Part shown: positions 15,648-23,895 of the stretch, one piece after another
Layout: the number at the start of each line of letters is the position of its first letter
Numbering within the stretch: position 1 is the stretch's first letter
From: JBGSMF01 sp964651475
Lineage (GTDB): Bacteria > Chloroflexota > Anaerolineae > Fen-1058
Assembly (NCBI GenBank): GCA_964651475.1
Contig: CAZYXV010000017.1
Span: 28,396 to 92,395, forward strand
Direction: 5' to 3'
Length of the DNA: 64,000 nt
The notes under the pieces: generated by a model
Databases searched by the model: none
Seen by the model: only the letters and a program-made list of their open reading frames with translations
Told to the model about the DNA's origin: nothing
Translations under genes and position numbers: made by a program

Positions 15648-16430
15648 ATGCGCTTTGATATTTTTACACTCTTTCCCGGCATCCTGGAATCGCCGCTGCG
15701 AGAAAGCATTCTCAAACGCGCCCTTGACGCGGGACGGGTAGAAATTGCTATCCACAATATCAGGGATTACGCTTCTGGCAAGCACCGCGTCACCGACGAT
15801 TATCCGTTCGGCGGGGGCGGGGGGATGGTGATGATGCCGGGGCCAATCTTTAGCGCGGTCGAATCTGTGCTCGGCTTCGAGGCGCCGCTTTCCATTCCCG
15901 AAACGCCCATTATCCTGCTCACGCCGCAGGGACGTTTGTTCACCCAGTCCATTGCGCGCGAGTTGGCCTTGTGCAAGCGTATGGCGCTGATTTGCGGCCG
16001 GTACGAAGGCGTTGACGAACGTGTGCGCCAATATCTGGCCACGGACGAAATCTCGGTGGGCGACTATGTGCTGACCGGCGGCGAGTTGCCGGCGCTCATC
16101 CTCGTAGACGCCGTGACCCGCTTGCTGCCCGGTGTGTTGGGAGACCCGGACGCTGCCCGCGACGACTCGCACGCCGAGAATTTGCTGGAATATCCCCAGT
16201 ATACCCGCCCGGCCGAGTTCCGCGGCTGGCGCGTGCCGGACGTGCTGCTTTCAGGTCACCACGCGCAGGTAGCGGGCTGGCGGCGCCAAAAGAGCCTGGC
16301 GCGCACCCGGCAGCGCCGGCCAGACTTGCTGGCCAGCGCGCCGCTTTCGCAGGCTGACCGCGAGTTTTTAACCCAATGGGCGGCAGAGAGGGGGAGCCAT
16401 GGCCCGCCGCCGGACCCGGACGAGTTTTGA
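15648..16430 (+). CDS. trmD: tRNA (guanine-37-N1)-methyltransferase
   Basis: TrmD methylates G37 next to the anticodon in tRNAs that read CNN codons, using S-adenosylmethionine, and prevents frameshifting. It has the knotted SPOUT fold: RVTDDYPFGGGGGMVM, LICGRYEGVDERV, the EISVGDYVLTGGELPAL knot loop and DSHAENLLEYPQYTRP at the C-terminal domain. The start MRFDIFTLFPG at 15648 is the usual N-terminus; an ATG 12 codons earlier is also open. The usual partners rpsP, rimM and rplS are absent from both sides. Confidence 0.95.
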   Translation: MRFDIFTLFPGILESPLRESILKRALDAGRVEIAIHNIRDYASGKHRVTDDYPFGGGGGMVMMPGPIFSAVESVLGFEAPLSIPETPIILLTPQGRLFTQSIARELALCKRMALICGRYEGVDERVRQYLATDEISVGDYVLTGGELPALILVDAVTRLLPGVLGDPDAARDDSHAENLLEYPQYTRPAEFRGWRVPDVLLSGHHAQVAGWRRQKSLARTRQRRPDLLASAPLSQADREFLTQWAAERGSHGPPPDPDEF

Positions 16431-16557
16431 CAAAAAGCTAGAAATTGTGGTAAGATAAAGCAGGATCCTCTCGTGGCAGTTGTATCCAGATGCGCTCGAG
16501 GCGCCCCGTCTCGTCGCACCCACATGGGAGGCAGGGCGTTCCACAAATGAGATTAGT

Positions 16558-17142
16558 ATGACAGGTTTCAGTGAAGATGGTCGTCTAGTCCTGCGTGTGC
16601 AAGCCGGCGATCTTGAAGCATTGGGCGTATTGTACGATAAATACAAAACGCCCGTTTTCCGGGCCGCGTTTGCCATAACCGGCGATAAAGGCGCCGCCGA
16701 AGATGTTCTCCAAGAAACGTTTTTGCGCCTGTATTCTCACGTGAACGTCATTGATACTTGTCTGCCTTTGCTCCCCTGGTTATACAAGGTCGCCGTCAAT
16801 ATGAGCTATACTTACGTGGGGTGGCGGCGGCGCTGGTGGGTATCCCTTGAAGCCTGGGTAGATCGGTTGATTGGCCCCAGCCGCTTTTTCCCGGAAGAAC
16901 AGTCCGATCTGCGCGATGTGCAGCGCGCTGTCTGGCAGGCCATAGATCATTTGGAGCCGGAGCATCGCGTGGCAGTTATTTTGTATTATCTGTGCAATCT
17001 GAGCCTGCGAGAAATCGCTTACGCGACAGACTGCCCTGTAGGAACCATCAAATCGCGCCTGCACTATGGCCGCGCGCAACTGCGGCAGGCGCTGGCCGAT
17101 TTGCAGCCGCGCCGCGGCTGGCCGGCTGCCGAGACAAACTGA
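16558..17142 (+). CDS. RNA polymerase sigma factor, ECF type
   Basis: A 194-residue group 4 sigma factor. Region 2 lies around LGVLYDKYKTPVFRAAFAIT and GAAEDVLQETFLRLY; region 4 around LEPEHRVAVILYYLCNLSLREIA and GTIKSRLHYGRAQL. The linker is longer than usual and holds a Trp/Arg-rich stretch near residue 85. No anti-sigma gene is next to it. The start at ATG 16558 has only a weak ribosome binding site; a TTG at 16480 is an alternative. Target promoters are unknown. Confidence 0.85.
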   Translation: MTGFSEDGRLVLRVQAGDLEALGVLYDKYKTPVFRAAFAITGDKGAAEDVLQETFLRLYSHVNVIDTCLPLLPWLYKVAVNMSYTYVGWRRRWWVSLEAWVDRLIGPSRFFPEEQSDLRDVQRAVWQAIDHLEPEHRVAVILYYLCNLSLREIAYATDCPVGTIKSRLHYGRAQLRQALADLQPRRGWPAAETN

Positions 17143-17175
17143 ATGAACTTTTGCGCCATGTAAGGAGTATTATTA

Positions 17176-17204
17176 TTGACTGGATTAACTATTTATAGTA
17201 CAAT
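17176..17204 (+). promoter_or_regulatory. Strong sigma70-type promoter of the peptide ABC operon
   Basis: TTGACT (17176-17181), a 17-base spacer and TACAAT (17199-17204) directly upstream of the first ATPase gene. This is the best-matched promoter of the left half of the window. Confidence 0.75.
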
Positions 17205-17251
17205 GACGCGGCTTTTAAACCTCTTCAAAATCCCATATCCGGGAGTAGATA

Positions 17252-18238
17252 ATGACCACGTTGCTCGAAGTTAATGATCTGCGCACCGAGTTCCACACAC
17301 GCGATGGCATTGTTCATGCTATTAACGGCGTGAGTTTCACCCTTGGCGAAGGTGAAACGCTTGGCATCGTCGGCGAAAGCGGTTGCGGCAAAAGCGTGAC
17401 CATGCTTTCGCTGCTGCAGTTGATTCCTCGTCCACCTGGCAAGATTGTTGGCGGCACGGCGTTGTTGCACGAGAACGATCTCCTCAAAATGAACGAGCCA
17501 GAGATCAGGCGCGTGCGCGGCGCTCAAATCGCCATGATCTTTCAGGATCCAATGACCTCGCTCAATCCGGTATTGACCATCGGGCGCCAGCTTACCGAGG
17601 CGCTCGAGTTGCACCTGGGCATGAGCAAAGAGCAGGCGCGCAACCGCGCGGCTGAGTTGTTGACGATGGTCAACATCCCTCAGGCCAAAGATCGCCTAGA
17701 CGATTACCCGCACCAGTTTTCGGGCGGCATGCGCCAGCGAGTGATGATTTCGATGGCCCTGTCGTGCAACCCGCAGGTGTTGGTGGCAGACGAGCCGACG
17801 ACGGCGCTCGACGTGACCATCCAGGCGCAAATTGTAGACCTGGTCAAGCGCCTGCGGGACGATTTGGGCATGGCCATCATTTGGATCACGCACGACCTGG
17901 GCATTATCGCCGGCCTGGCCGAACGCGTGATTGTTATGTATGCCGGCTTTATCGTAGAAGAAGCGCCGGTCAAAGAGTTGTACGCAAACCCGCGCCACCC
18001 GTATACCATCGGTTTGCTAGGTTCGCTCCCGCGCGTGGACGAAACTGCGCACCGGCGTCTATCGTCTATTGACGGGCTTCCTCCTGATTTGTTGGACAAG
18101 CCGACCATGTGCCAGTTTGCGCCGCGCTGCTCCTACGCGGTCGAGCGCTGTTGGAAAGAAATCCCGCCGCTAGAGTCGGTTGGGCCGGGGCATTTTAAGG
18201 CATGCTGGATAGATACACGCACGGGGAGGGCACAGTGA
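17252..18238 (+). CDS. Peptide ABC transporter ATP-binding protein (OppD/DppD type)
   Basis: First of two ATPases that power a dipeptide/oligopeptide importer. Walker A is GESGCGKSV, the signature is FSGGMRQRVMISMAL and Walker B is LVADEPTTALDVT. The C-terminal cysteine-containing segment (CQFAPRCSYAVERC) is the oligopeptide-type extension, which in some members carries an iron-sulfur cluster. Length 328 residues is typical. The ATG follows GGGAG. The stop overlaps the GTG of the next ATPase gene (GTGA at 18235-18238). Confidence 0.95.
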   Translation: MTTLLEVNDLRTEFHTRDGIVHAINGVSFTLGEGETLGIVGESGCGKSVTMLSLLQLIPRPPGKIVGGTALLHENDLLKMNEPEIRRVRGAQIAMIFQDPMTSLNPVLTIGRQLTEALELHLGMSKEQARNRAAELLTMVNIPQAKDRLDDYPHQFSGGMRQRVMISMALSCNPQVLVADEPTTALDVTIQAQIVDLVKRLRDDLGMAIIWITHDLGIIAGLAERVIVMYAGFIVEEAPVKELYANPRHPYTIGLLGSLPRVDETAHRRLSSIDGLPPDLLDKPTMCQFAPRCSYAVERCWKEIPPLESVGPGHFKACWIDTRTGRAQ

Positions 18239-19224
18239 GCGCAAACAACAATGTCCTGCTTAGGGTCGAGAACCTGAAAAAATATTTTCCCATTATGCAA
18301 GGCATTATCCTGAGCCGGGAAGTGGGCAGCGTCAAGGCGGTAGATGGGGTTAGCTTTGACGTTCGCCAAGGCGAAACTCTGGGATTGGTCGGCGAGTCGG
18401 GCTGCGGCAAATCTACCACCGGGCGCGTGATTTTGCAACTGCATCGCGCCACCACGGGCAGCGTGACGTATGACGGGCGCGAGTTGACTACGATGAAGGG
18501 CGAGGAGCTGCGCCGCATGCGCCGCAAGATGCAAATGATTTTTCAGGACCCCTACGCCAGCCTGAACCCCCGTATGACGGTGGGCGATATTATCGGCGAG
18601 CCGCTCATCATTCACAACGTAGCGCGGGGCCGCGAGGTGCAAGAGCGCGTAGAGCATTTGCTAAAAATAGTGGGCCTGAACCCATTGTTTGTCAATCGTT
18701 ACCCGCACGAGTTTTCCGGCGGGCAGCGCCAACGCATTGGCGTGGCGCGCGCCCTGGCCCTGCAGCCTGATTTTATCGTGTGCGACGAGCCCATCAGCGC
18801 CCTGGATGTTTCGATCCAGGCGCAAGTCGTCAACCTGCTGGAAGATTTGCAACACCAGTTTGGCCTGACGTATTTGTTCATCGCGCACGACCTGTCTATG
18901 GTGCGCCACATCAGCAATCGCGTGGCCGTGATGTACCTGGGCATCATTGTCGAGCTGGCCGACCGGAACGAATTGTACACCAATCCGCTGCATCCCTACA
19001 CCAAAGCGCTGCTCTCGGCGGTGCCGGTGCCCGACCCGACGGTCGAGGAGAAACGCCAACGCATCATCCTGCAAGGCGATGTGCCAAGCCCGATCAAGCC
19101 GCCATCGGGCTGCCGTTTTCACACGCGCTGCCCCGTGGCGCAGCCGGATATTTGCCAGACTCAGACGCCCGAATGGCGTGATCGAGGCGGCGGGCACTGG
19201 GTTTATTGCCATCTGGTTCCCTGA
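18235..19224 (+). CDS. Peptide ABC transporter ATP-binding protein (OppF/DppF type)
   Basis: Second ATPase of the importer. Walker A is GESGCGKSTTGR, the signature FSGGQRQRIGVARAL, and Walker B IVCDEPISALDVS. The C-terminus has the same kind of cysteine segment (CRFHTRCPVAQPDIC). The GTG start overlaps the stop of the first ATPase and GGGGAGGG stands 6 bases upstream; a start 11 codons earlier is less likely. Together with the gene before it, this forms the heterodimeric nucleotide-binding pair. Confidence 0.95.
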   Translation: MSANNNVLLRVENLKKYFPIMQGIILSREVGSVKAVDGVSFDVRQGETLGLVGESGCGKSTTGRVILQLHRATTGSVTYDGRELTTMKGEELRRMRRKMQMIFQDPYASLNPRMTVGDIIGEPLIIHNVARGREVQERVEHLLKIVGLNPLFVNRYPHEFSGGQRQRIGVARALALQPDFIVCDEPISALDVSIQAQVVNLLEDLQHQFGLTYLFIAHDLSMVRHISNRVAVMYLGIIVELADRNELYTNPLHPYTKALLSAVPVPDPTVEEKRQRIILQGDVPSPIKPPSGCRFHTRCPVAQPDICQTQTPEWRDRGGGHWVYCHLVP

Positions 19225-19273
19225 TTTGAACCTTTCAGACCAGTTGTGAGTATTGATTAAAGAGAGACTGCCA

Positions 19274-19561
19274 GTGTTGCCAGAACCTGAACCCGAGCGA
19301 GATAGTTTCGATCAATGGATTAGCTGGGTGTTGACAGAGGGAAGCGCAGACGCACTGCCCTCTGATCAAGTCTGGCAGCGTATTGTTCGCATGGCAAGCG
19401 CGTCACAGGTTTGGGCGGTCTGGCGCAAACGCTGGGCAGTCCCTGGCCCTTTGACATGGATGGCCTGGTCGGAGCATCGCGACCACTTTACCGCCGATAC
19501 CCACCTTATTGGCGTTGGGTGGTGGTTGTTTTTCGCCAGGCCGCTGCCATATTCCTACTAG
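19274..19561 (+). CDS. Small hypothetical Trp-rich protein
   Basis: A 95-residue protein of unknown function between the ATPase and binding-protein genes. It is rich in tryptophan (SASQVWAVWRKRWAVP, LTWMAWSEHRDHF, IGVGWWLFFARP) and has no signal peptide. GAGAG stands 8 bases before the GTG at 19274; a TTG at 19253 would add seven residues. It ends in TAG. It may be a small accessory of the transporter, but nothing in the sequence proves this. Codon usage looks like that of a real gene. Confidence 0.5.
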   Translation: MLPEPEPERDSFDQWISWVLTEGSADALPSDQVWQRIVRMASASQVWAVWRKRWAVPGPLTWMAWSEHRDHFTADTHLIGVGWWLFFARPLPYSY

Positions 19562-19685
19562 TTTGGTAAGTTGAAAGGGGGTGGTAGGGCTTTTAGCATC
19601 GGATAGCCGTAGCCGGGCGAGCGTATATACATCGTGTCGGCGTTGCCGATAAAAAGATACATTTTTACTCGGAGGAGAGGAACAA

Positions 19686-21506
19686 ATGTCTCGCATGAAA
19701 CTATGGACGTTAATGAGTTTAATCGTAATGGCAAGCATGGTTTTGGCCTCCTGCGCGACGCCAGAACCCCAGACAATCATTCAAACGGTTGTAGTTAAAG
19801 AACCCGGCAAGGAAACCGTCATCACCATCACGACCACGCCGCCGCCGCCCGCGAAGGAACTGCGCCCGAACGTGGTTCGCTTTCCCTTGGGCCCTGGCGA
19901 TGTGCCCTCGCTCGACCCCAATGTTGCTGAAGACACCAGTTCCATCACGGTCGTCGAAGAGGCCTACGTGGGCCTGACCCGCCTGGACGAAGAAACCAGC
20001 GCGCTGGAACCCGGCATGGCGACCAAGTGGGACATCTCGGCGGATGGCAAGGTATACACCTTCCACCTGCGCAACGACATTCCGTGGGTCAAGTGGGATG
20101 GCGCCAAGAAAGAGGTCGTCAAGGCGCAAGACTGCGAAGGCAAGGATCGCCTGGTGACGGCCAAAGACTTTGAATACGGCATCCTGCGCGCGCTCAAGCC
20201 GGAAACGGCCTCGCCGTATGCTTACGTGTTGGCCTTTGTGATCGAGGGCGCCAACGACTATAACGCCGGCGTCTTTACCGATACGAGCAAGGTTGGCGTC
20301 AAGGCCATTGATGACTTTACGCTGGAAGTCAAGTTCCTCGAGCCGGCCGCCTACAATGCCAACATTATTGGGTTGTGGACGGCTATGCCCGTTCCCAAGT
20401 GGGTGATCGAGGGCGACGACTGCACCGAGGCGCGCGCCGAGCGATGGACGGAGCCGGGCTTTTACCAGAGCTATGGGCCGTTCACGGTGAAGGAATGGAT
20501 CCACGATTCAACCCTGACCCTCATCAAGAACCCCTTCTGGCCTGGCACCGATGCCGTCCCGCAGCCCAAGGTGGACGAGGTCCTCTTTACCATGTTGGAT
20601 GACACGGCGTCAATGGCCGACTATGAAGCCGGCAACGCGGACGTGTCGAATGTGCCTCTGGCGGATATGGACCGCGTCAAGGCGGACCCGACCCTGTCCA
20701 AGGAACTGTACATTGCCCCGAGCACGTGCACGTACTATTATGGTTTCAATACCAAGGCGGCCGGGGTAGATGACGTGCGCGTGCGCCGCGCGCTTTCGAT
20801 GGCGGTGGATCGCCAGGGCTTGATTGACAATGTGACCAAGGGCAATCAGGAGCCGGCGCAATGGTTCACTCGCCCCGGCATGGCCGCTGGGCCGACGATG
20901 AAGGATCATCCCGATCTGGGCGTCAAGTACAATCCTCAGGAAGCCAACAAACTGTTGGACGAATACCTGGCGGAGAAGGGCCTGACCCGCGAGCAGCTTG
21001 ACATCAGCCTCATGTTCAACACGTCTTCGGGGCATCAAAAGATCGCCGAGGCGATTCAGCAGATGTGGAAGGAGAACCTGAACCTGGACGTCAAGTTGAC
21101 CAACCAGGAATGGAAGGTGTACCTGGTGACGACCAAGAGCAAGGACACCCCGCAAGTCTTCCGCATGGGCTGGTGCATGGACTATCCGGATGCCAACAAC
21201 TGGGTGCGTGAGGTTATGTCTGTGAACGGCTCGATGAACCCGGCCGAAAACGGCGAGCCGTACGGCGGCATCAACTGGAAGAATGACAAGTTCGAAGAGC
21301 TGGTCAAGCAGGCGGCGGTGGAGATGGATCCGGCCAAGCGCCTCGATCTGTACTCACAGGCCGAGCAAATCTTGTGCTACGACGACGCGGCCATCATCCC
21401 GATTTACTGGTATACCTCGGTCAGCGTGACCAAGCCGTGGATCAAGCGTACTTACTCGGTTGGCGGACACCAACGATTCGAAAACTGGGAAGTGCTGCAA
21501 GACTAG
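19686..21506 (+). CDS. Peptide ABC transporter substrate-binding lipoprotein, copy 1
   Basis: A 606-residue family 5 extracellular solute-binding protein. The signal peptide ends in a lipobox (VLASCATP), so the mature protein is lipid-anchored outside the membrane. The characteristic block around LEPGMATKWDISADGKVYTFHLR is present, followed by a peptide-binding fold with WFTRPGMA and DLYSQAEQILCYDDAAIIPIYW. Ribosome binding site GGAGGAGAGG. It ends in TAG. It shares high similarity with the second binding protein at 23896-25680, so the operon carries two receptors for one permease. Confidence 0.93.
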   Translation: MSRMKLWTLMSLIVMASMVLASCATPEPQTIIQTVVVKEPGKETVITITTTPPPPAKELRPNVVRFPLGPGDVPSLDPNVAEDTSSITVVEEAYVGLTRLDEETSALEPGMATKWDISADGKVYTFHLRNDIPWVKWDGAKKEVVKAQDCEGKDRLVTAKDFEYGILRALKPETASPYAYVLAFVIEGANDYNAGVFTDTSKVGVKAIDDFTLEVKFLEPAAYNANIIGLWTAMPVPKWVIEGDDCTEARAERWTEPGFYQSYGPFTVKEWIHDSTLTLIKNPFWPGTDAVPQPKVDEVLFTMLDDTASMADYEAGNADVSNVPLADMDRVKADPTLSKELYIAPSTCTYYYGFNTKAAGVDDVRVRRALSMAVDRQGLIDNVTKGNQEPAQWFTRPGMAAGPTMKDHPDLGVKYNPQEANKLLDEYLAEKGLTREQLDISLMFNTSSGHQKIAEAIQQMWKENLNLDVKLTNQEWKVYLVTTKSKDTPQVFRMGWCMDYPDANNWVREVMSVNGSMNPAENGEPYGGINWKNDKFEELVKQAAVEMDPAKRLDLYSQAEQILCYDDAAIIPIYWYTSVSVTKPWIKRTYSVGGHQRFENWEVLQD

Positions 21507-21544
21507 GTTGACATAAGCTGGTTAGCGTGGGGCGGCGCCTGGTG

Positions 21545-21622
21545 GGGCGCCGCCCACTTGCTCACCTTTCTCACCCTGGCCTCCTCTTTGAGGGAAGGGG
21601 AGGTGAGGGTGAGGGCAGGTGA
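21545..21622. repeat. Imperfect palindrome between binding-protein and permease genes
   Basis: CTCACC and CTCACCCTGGCCTCC on the left are matched by GGAGGTGAGGGTGAG and GGTGAG on the right. This is a REP-like stem that may reduce read-through from the highly expressed binding-protein gene into the permease genes, as in other ABC operons. Confidence 0.5.
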
Positions 21623-21638
21623 GATACGAGGAGGTAAC

Positions 21639-22694
21639 ATGGGCCGCTTCATTGTTCGACGAATCCTATGGATGTTTTTGGTATTGTTCGTCGTATCGTT
21701 CATCACGTTTTTCCTGATGCACCAGGTGCCGGGGGGGCCGTTTGATCGAGAGAAAGCCTTGCCGGCCGAGATTATGGCGAATCTCAACCAGCGTTATCAT
21801 TTGGATTGGCCGCTGTGGAGGCAGTACGCGCAGTACATCTACGACGTGGGCGTGCCGCGCATCACCACCGTCAAGCCAACGGGCTCGCTGCAAGATCAGT
21901 TTTTGATCGAGTTCAAGGTAGGCTCGGTGTATTTCCGGTGGATGAACTTTGGGCCGTCCTATTCGAGCCGCAGCCGGACGGTGAATGATATCTTTAAGGA
22001 TCAATTGCCGATCTCAATCCAATTGGGAATTATGGCGCTGCTGTTTGCAATGACGTTGGGCGTTCCGTTGGGTATCCTGGCCGCGCTGAGGCAGAATACG
22101 ATCCTGGACTATTTGGGGATGAGCGTGGCGATTTTGGGGGTTTCGGTGCCCGTCATTGTGATGGGACCGCTGCTGGTGTGGATTTTTGGCGTGTGGCTCA
22201 AGGTGCTCCCTCCCAGCGGGTGGGGCGCCAAGCCGCCTTTCTTGCTGGGATTTTTGCCGCGTGATATGTCGCTGGACTATTTCAAGTTTGCCATTATGCC
22301 GGCGGTGGCGCTGGGCTTTGGCGGGTCAGCGATTTTGGCGCGGCTGACACGGGCCAGCTTGCTGCAGGTGATTCGCGAGGATTATATCCGCACGGCGCGC
22401 GCCAAGGGTCTGGCGGAGCGCGTGGTGATTGTGCGGCACGCGCTCAAAAATTCACTCATTCCAGTGGCGACGGTGGTGGGGCCGATGTTCGCGGGGTTGG
22501 TGACCGGCTCGTTTGTGACCGAATTGATTTTTGGCATTCCGGGCATGGGCAAGTATTTCATCACCAGCATCAGCAACCGAGATTATCCCGTAATTATGGG
22601 GACGATATTGCTGTATGCAGTGATTCTGGTGATTGCTAACGTGGTCGTGGACATTGCGTATGCATACCTCGACCCGCGCATTCGCCTGAGTTAG
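21639..22694 (+). CDS. Peptide ABC transporter permease (OppB/DppB type), copy 1
   Basis: A 351-residue inner-membrane permease with an N-terminal TM helix (MGRFIVRRILWMFLVLFVVS) and five more helices. The EAA loop near ARAKGLAERVVIVRHALKNS contacts the ATPase. GAGGAGG stands 5 bases before ATG 21639. The first ~115 codons are identical in DNA to the inverted copy at 46919: 335 bases (21651-21985) match without a difference by my reading. The gene ends in TAG. Partner permease follows 8 bases later. Confidence 0.95.
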   Translation: MGRFIVRRILWMFLVLFVVSFITFFLMHQVPGGPFDREKALPAEIMANLNQRYHLDWPLWRQYAQYIYDVGVPRITTVKPTGSLQDQFLIEFKVGSVYFRWMNFGPSYSSRSRTVNDIFKDQLPISIQLGIMALLFAMTLGVPLGILAALRQNTILDYLGMSVAILGVSVPVIVMGPLLVWIFGVWLKVLPPSGWGAKPPFLLGFLPRDMSLDYFKFAIMPAVALGFGGSAILARLTRASLLQVIREDYIRTARAKGLAERVVIVRHALKNSLIPVATVVGPMFAGLVTGSFVTELIFGIPGMGKYFITSISNRDYPVIMGTILLYAVILVIANVVVDIAYAYLDPRIRLS

Positions 22695-22702
22695 GGGGGA
22701 TT

Positions 22703-23719
22703 ATGGCGACTGAAAGCACAACTTCAACGGTCGGGATGCCGGTACTGCGCAAGCGGGAAAGCCTGTGGTCTGATGCCTTTTACCGCCTGATTCGCAATCG
22801 CGCTGCGGTGATGGGCGGCGTGCTGATCATTCTCCTCATCTTGATCTACATTTTCGCCGACGTGATTGCCGTCAAGCCCTTCGATGTGCAGGTGCCGGCA
22901 GATAATAATGCCATGCCGCAATGGCTCGTGTCAGTGTTTCCGATGACTAAAGGCTATGCCAAGCTCTCCCCCAGCTACCCGTTGGGCGCGGACGATTTGG
23001 GGCGCGATTTGTTCAGCCGTATTATATACGGGACGCGCGTATCATTGACGGTGGCGTTTGTCGGGCCAATCATCGCTTTGCTCATCGGCACCATCTATGG
23101 CAGCATTTCAGGCTACTTTGGCGGGCGGGTAGATAACCTGCTGATGCGTTTTGTGGACGTGATGTACGCCTTTCCAAGCCTGCTGTTGATCATTTTGATG
23201 ATGGCGTTCTTCCGCTCGACGTTTGCCAAGGCGGCGGAACCAGGCACGCTCAAATACACGCTCAATGCGCTCGACAGCAAAGCGGGCGGCATGTTGTTCA
23301 TCTTTATCGGGATCGGCATCACGGCCTGGGAAGGCATGGCGCGCCTGGCGCGCGGGCAGATTCTCTCGATTCGAGAGAAAGAATTTGTCGAGGCGGCGCG
23401 CACCATCGGCGCCGGGCACGTGCGCATCATGTTCCGCCACATTTTGCCCAACATCATCGGGCCGCTGATCGTGGCGGAAACGCTGGCGATTCCTGGCTAT
23501 ATCTCGACCGAGACGTTCTTGAGCTTTATTGGGCTGGGAGTGAATCCGCCCACGCCGTCGTGGGGTTCGATGATTTCGGATGGGTCGCGCAGCATCCGCA
23601 CCTATCCGAGCCAGGCGCTCTTCCCCGGGTTGGCGCTGGCGGTCACAATGTTTGCGTTCAATTTCTTGGGAGATGGTTTGCGTGATGCGCTCGACCCGCG
23701 CATGCGTGGCACGCAATAA
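22703..23719 (+). CDS. Peptide ABC transporter permease (OppC/DppC type), copy 1
   Basis: A 338-residue second permease subunit. It has an N-terminal cytoplasmic tail, a first helix near GGVLIILLILIYIFADVIAV, the GADDLGRDLFSRIIYGTR block that marks the OppC group and the EAA loop EAARTIGAGHVRIMFRHILP. It is more than 80 percent identical by eye to the copy at 44829-45848, with a 291-base stretch (23243-23533) that is identical in DNA. With copy 1 of OppB and the two ATPases it forms a complete importer. Confidence 0.95.
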   Translation: MATESTTSTVGMPVLRKRESLWSDAFYRLIRNRAAVMGGVLIILLILIYIFADVIAVKPFDVQVPADNNAMPQWLVSVFPMTKGYAKLSPSYPLGADDLGRDLFSRIIYGTRVSLTVAFVGPIIALLIGTIYGSISGYFGGRVDNLLMRFVDVMYAFPSLLLIILMMAFFRSTFAKAAEPGTLKYTLNALDSKAGGMLFIFIGIGITAWEGMARLARGQILSIREKEFVEAARTIGAGHVRIMFRHILPNIIGPLIVAETLAIPGYISTETFLSFIGLGVNPPTPSWGSMISDGSRSIRTYPSQALFPGLALAVTMFAFNFLGDGLRDALDPRMRGTQ

Positions 23720-23746
23720 GTTTTTCAGGTTGATCTAGCCACAGTT

Positions 23747-23816
23747 ACAAACGCATGCTCTTGGAGGAGTATGCGTTTGTTTAACTTAAGCTGCCCGTTT
23801 ACGTTCGCAAACGGGC
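23747..23816 (+). terminator. Two consecutive hairpins between permease and second binding-protein genes
   Basis: First hairpin: ACAAACGCAT (23747-23756) with ATGCGTTTGT (23771-23780), followed by TTAACTT. Second hairpin: GCCCGTTT (23793-23800) with AAACGGGC (23809-23816). They may partly terminate or protect the transcript before the second binding-protein gene. Confidence 0.5.
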
Positions 23817-23895
23817 CAGGAGGTGGGCAACGCACAATAGGCTTTTTCACAATCTATCGTAAAACACTATTAAAAGCTTTACAGGAGGAAAGAAA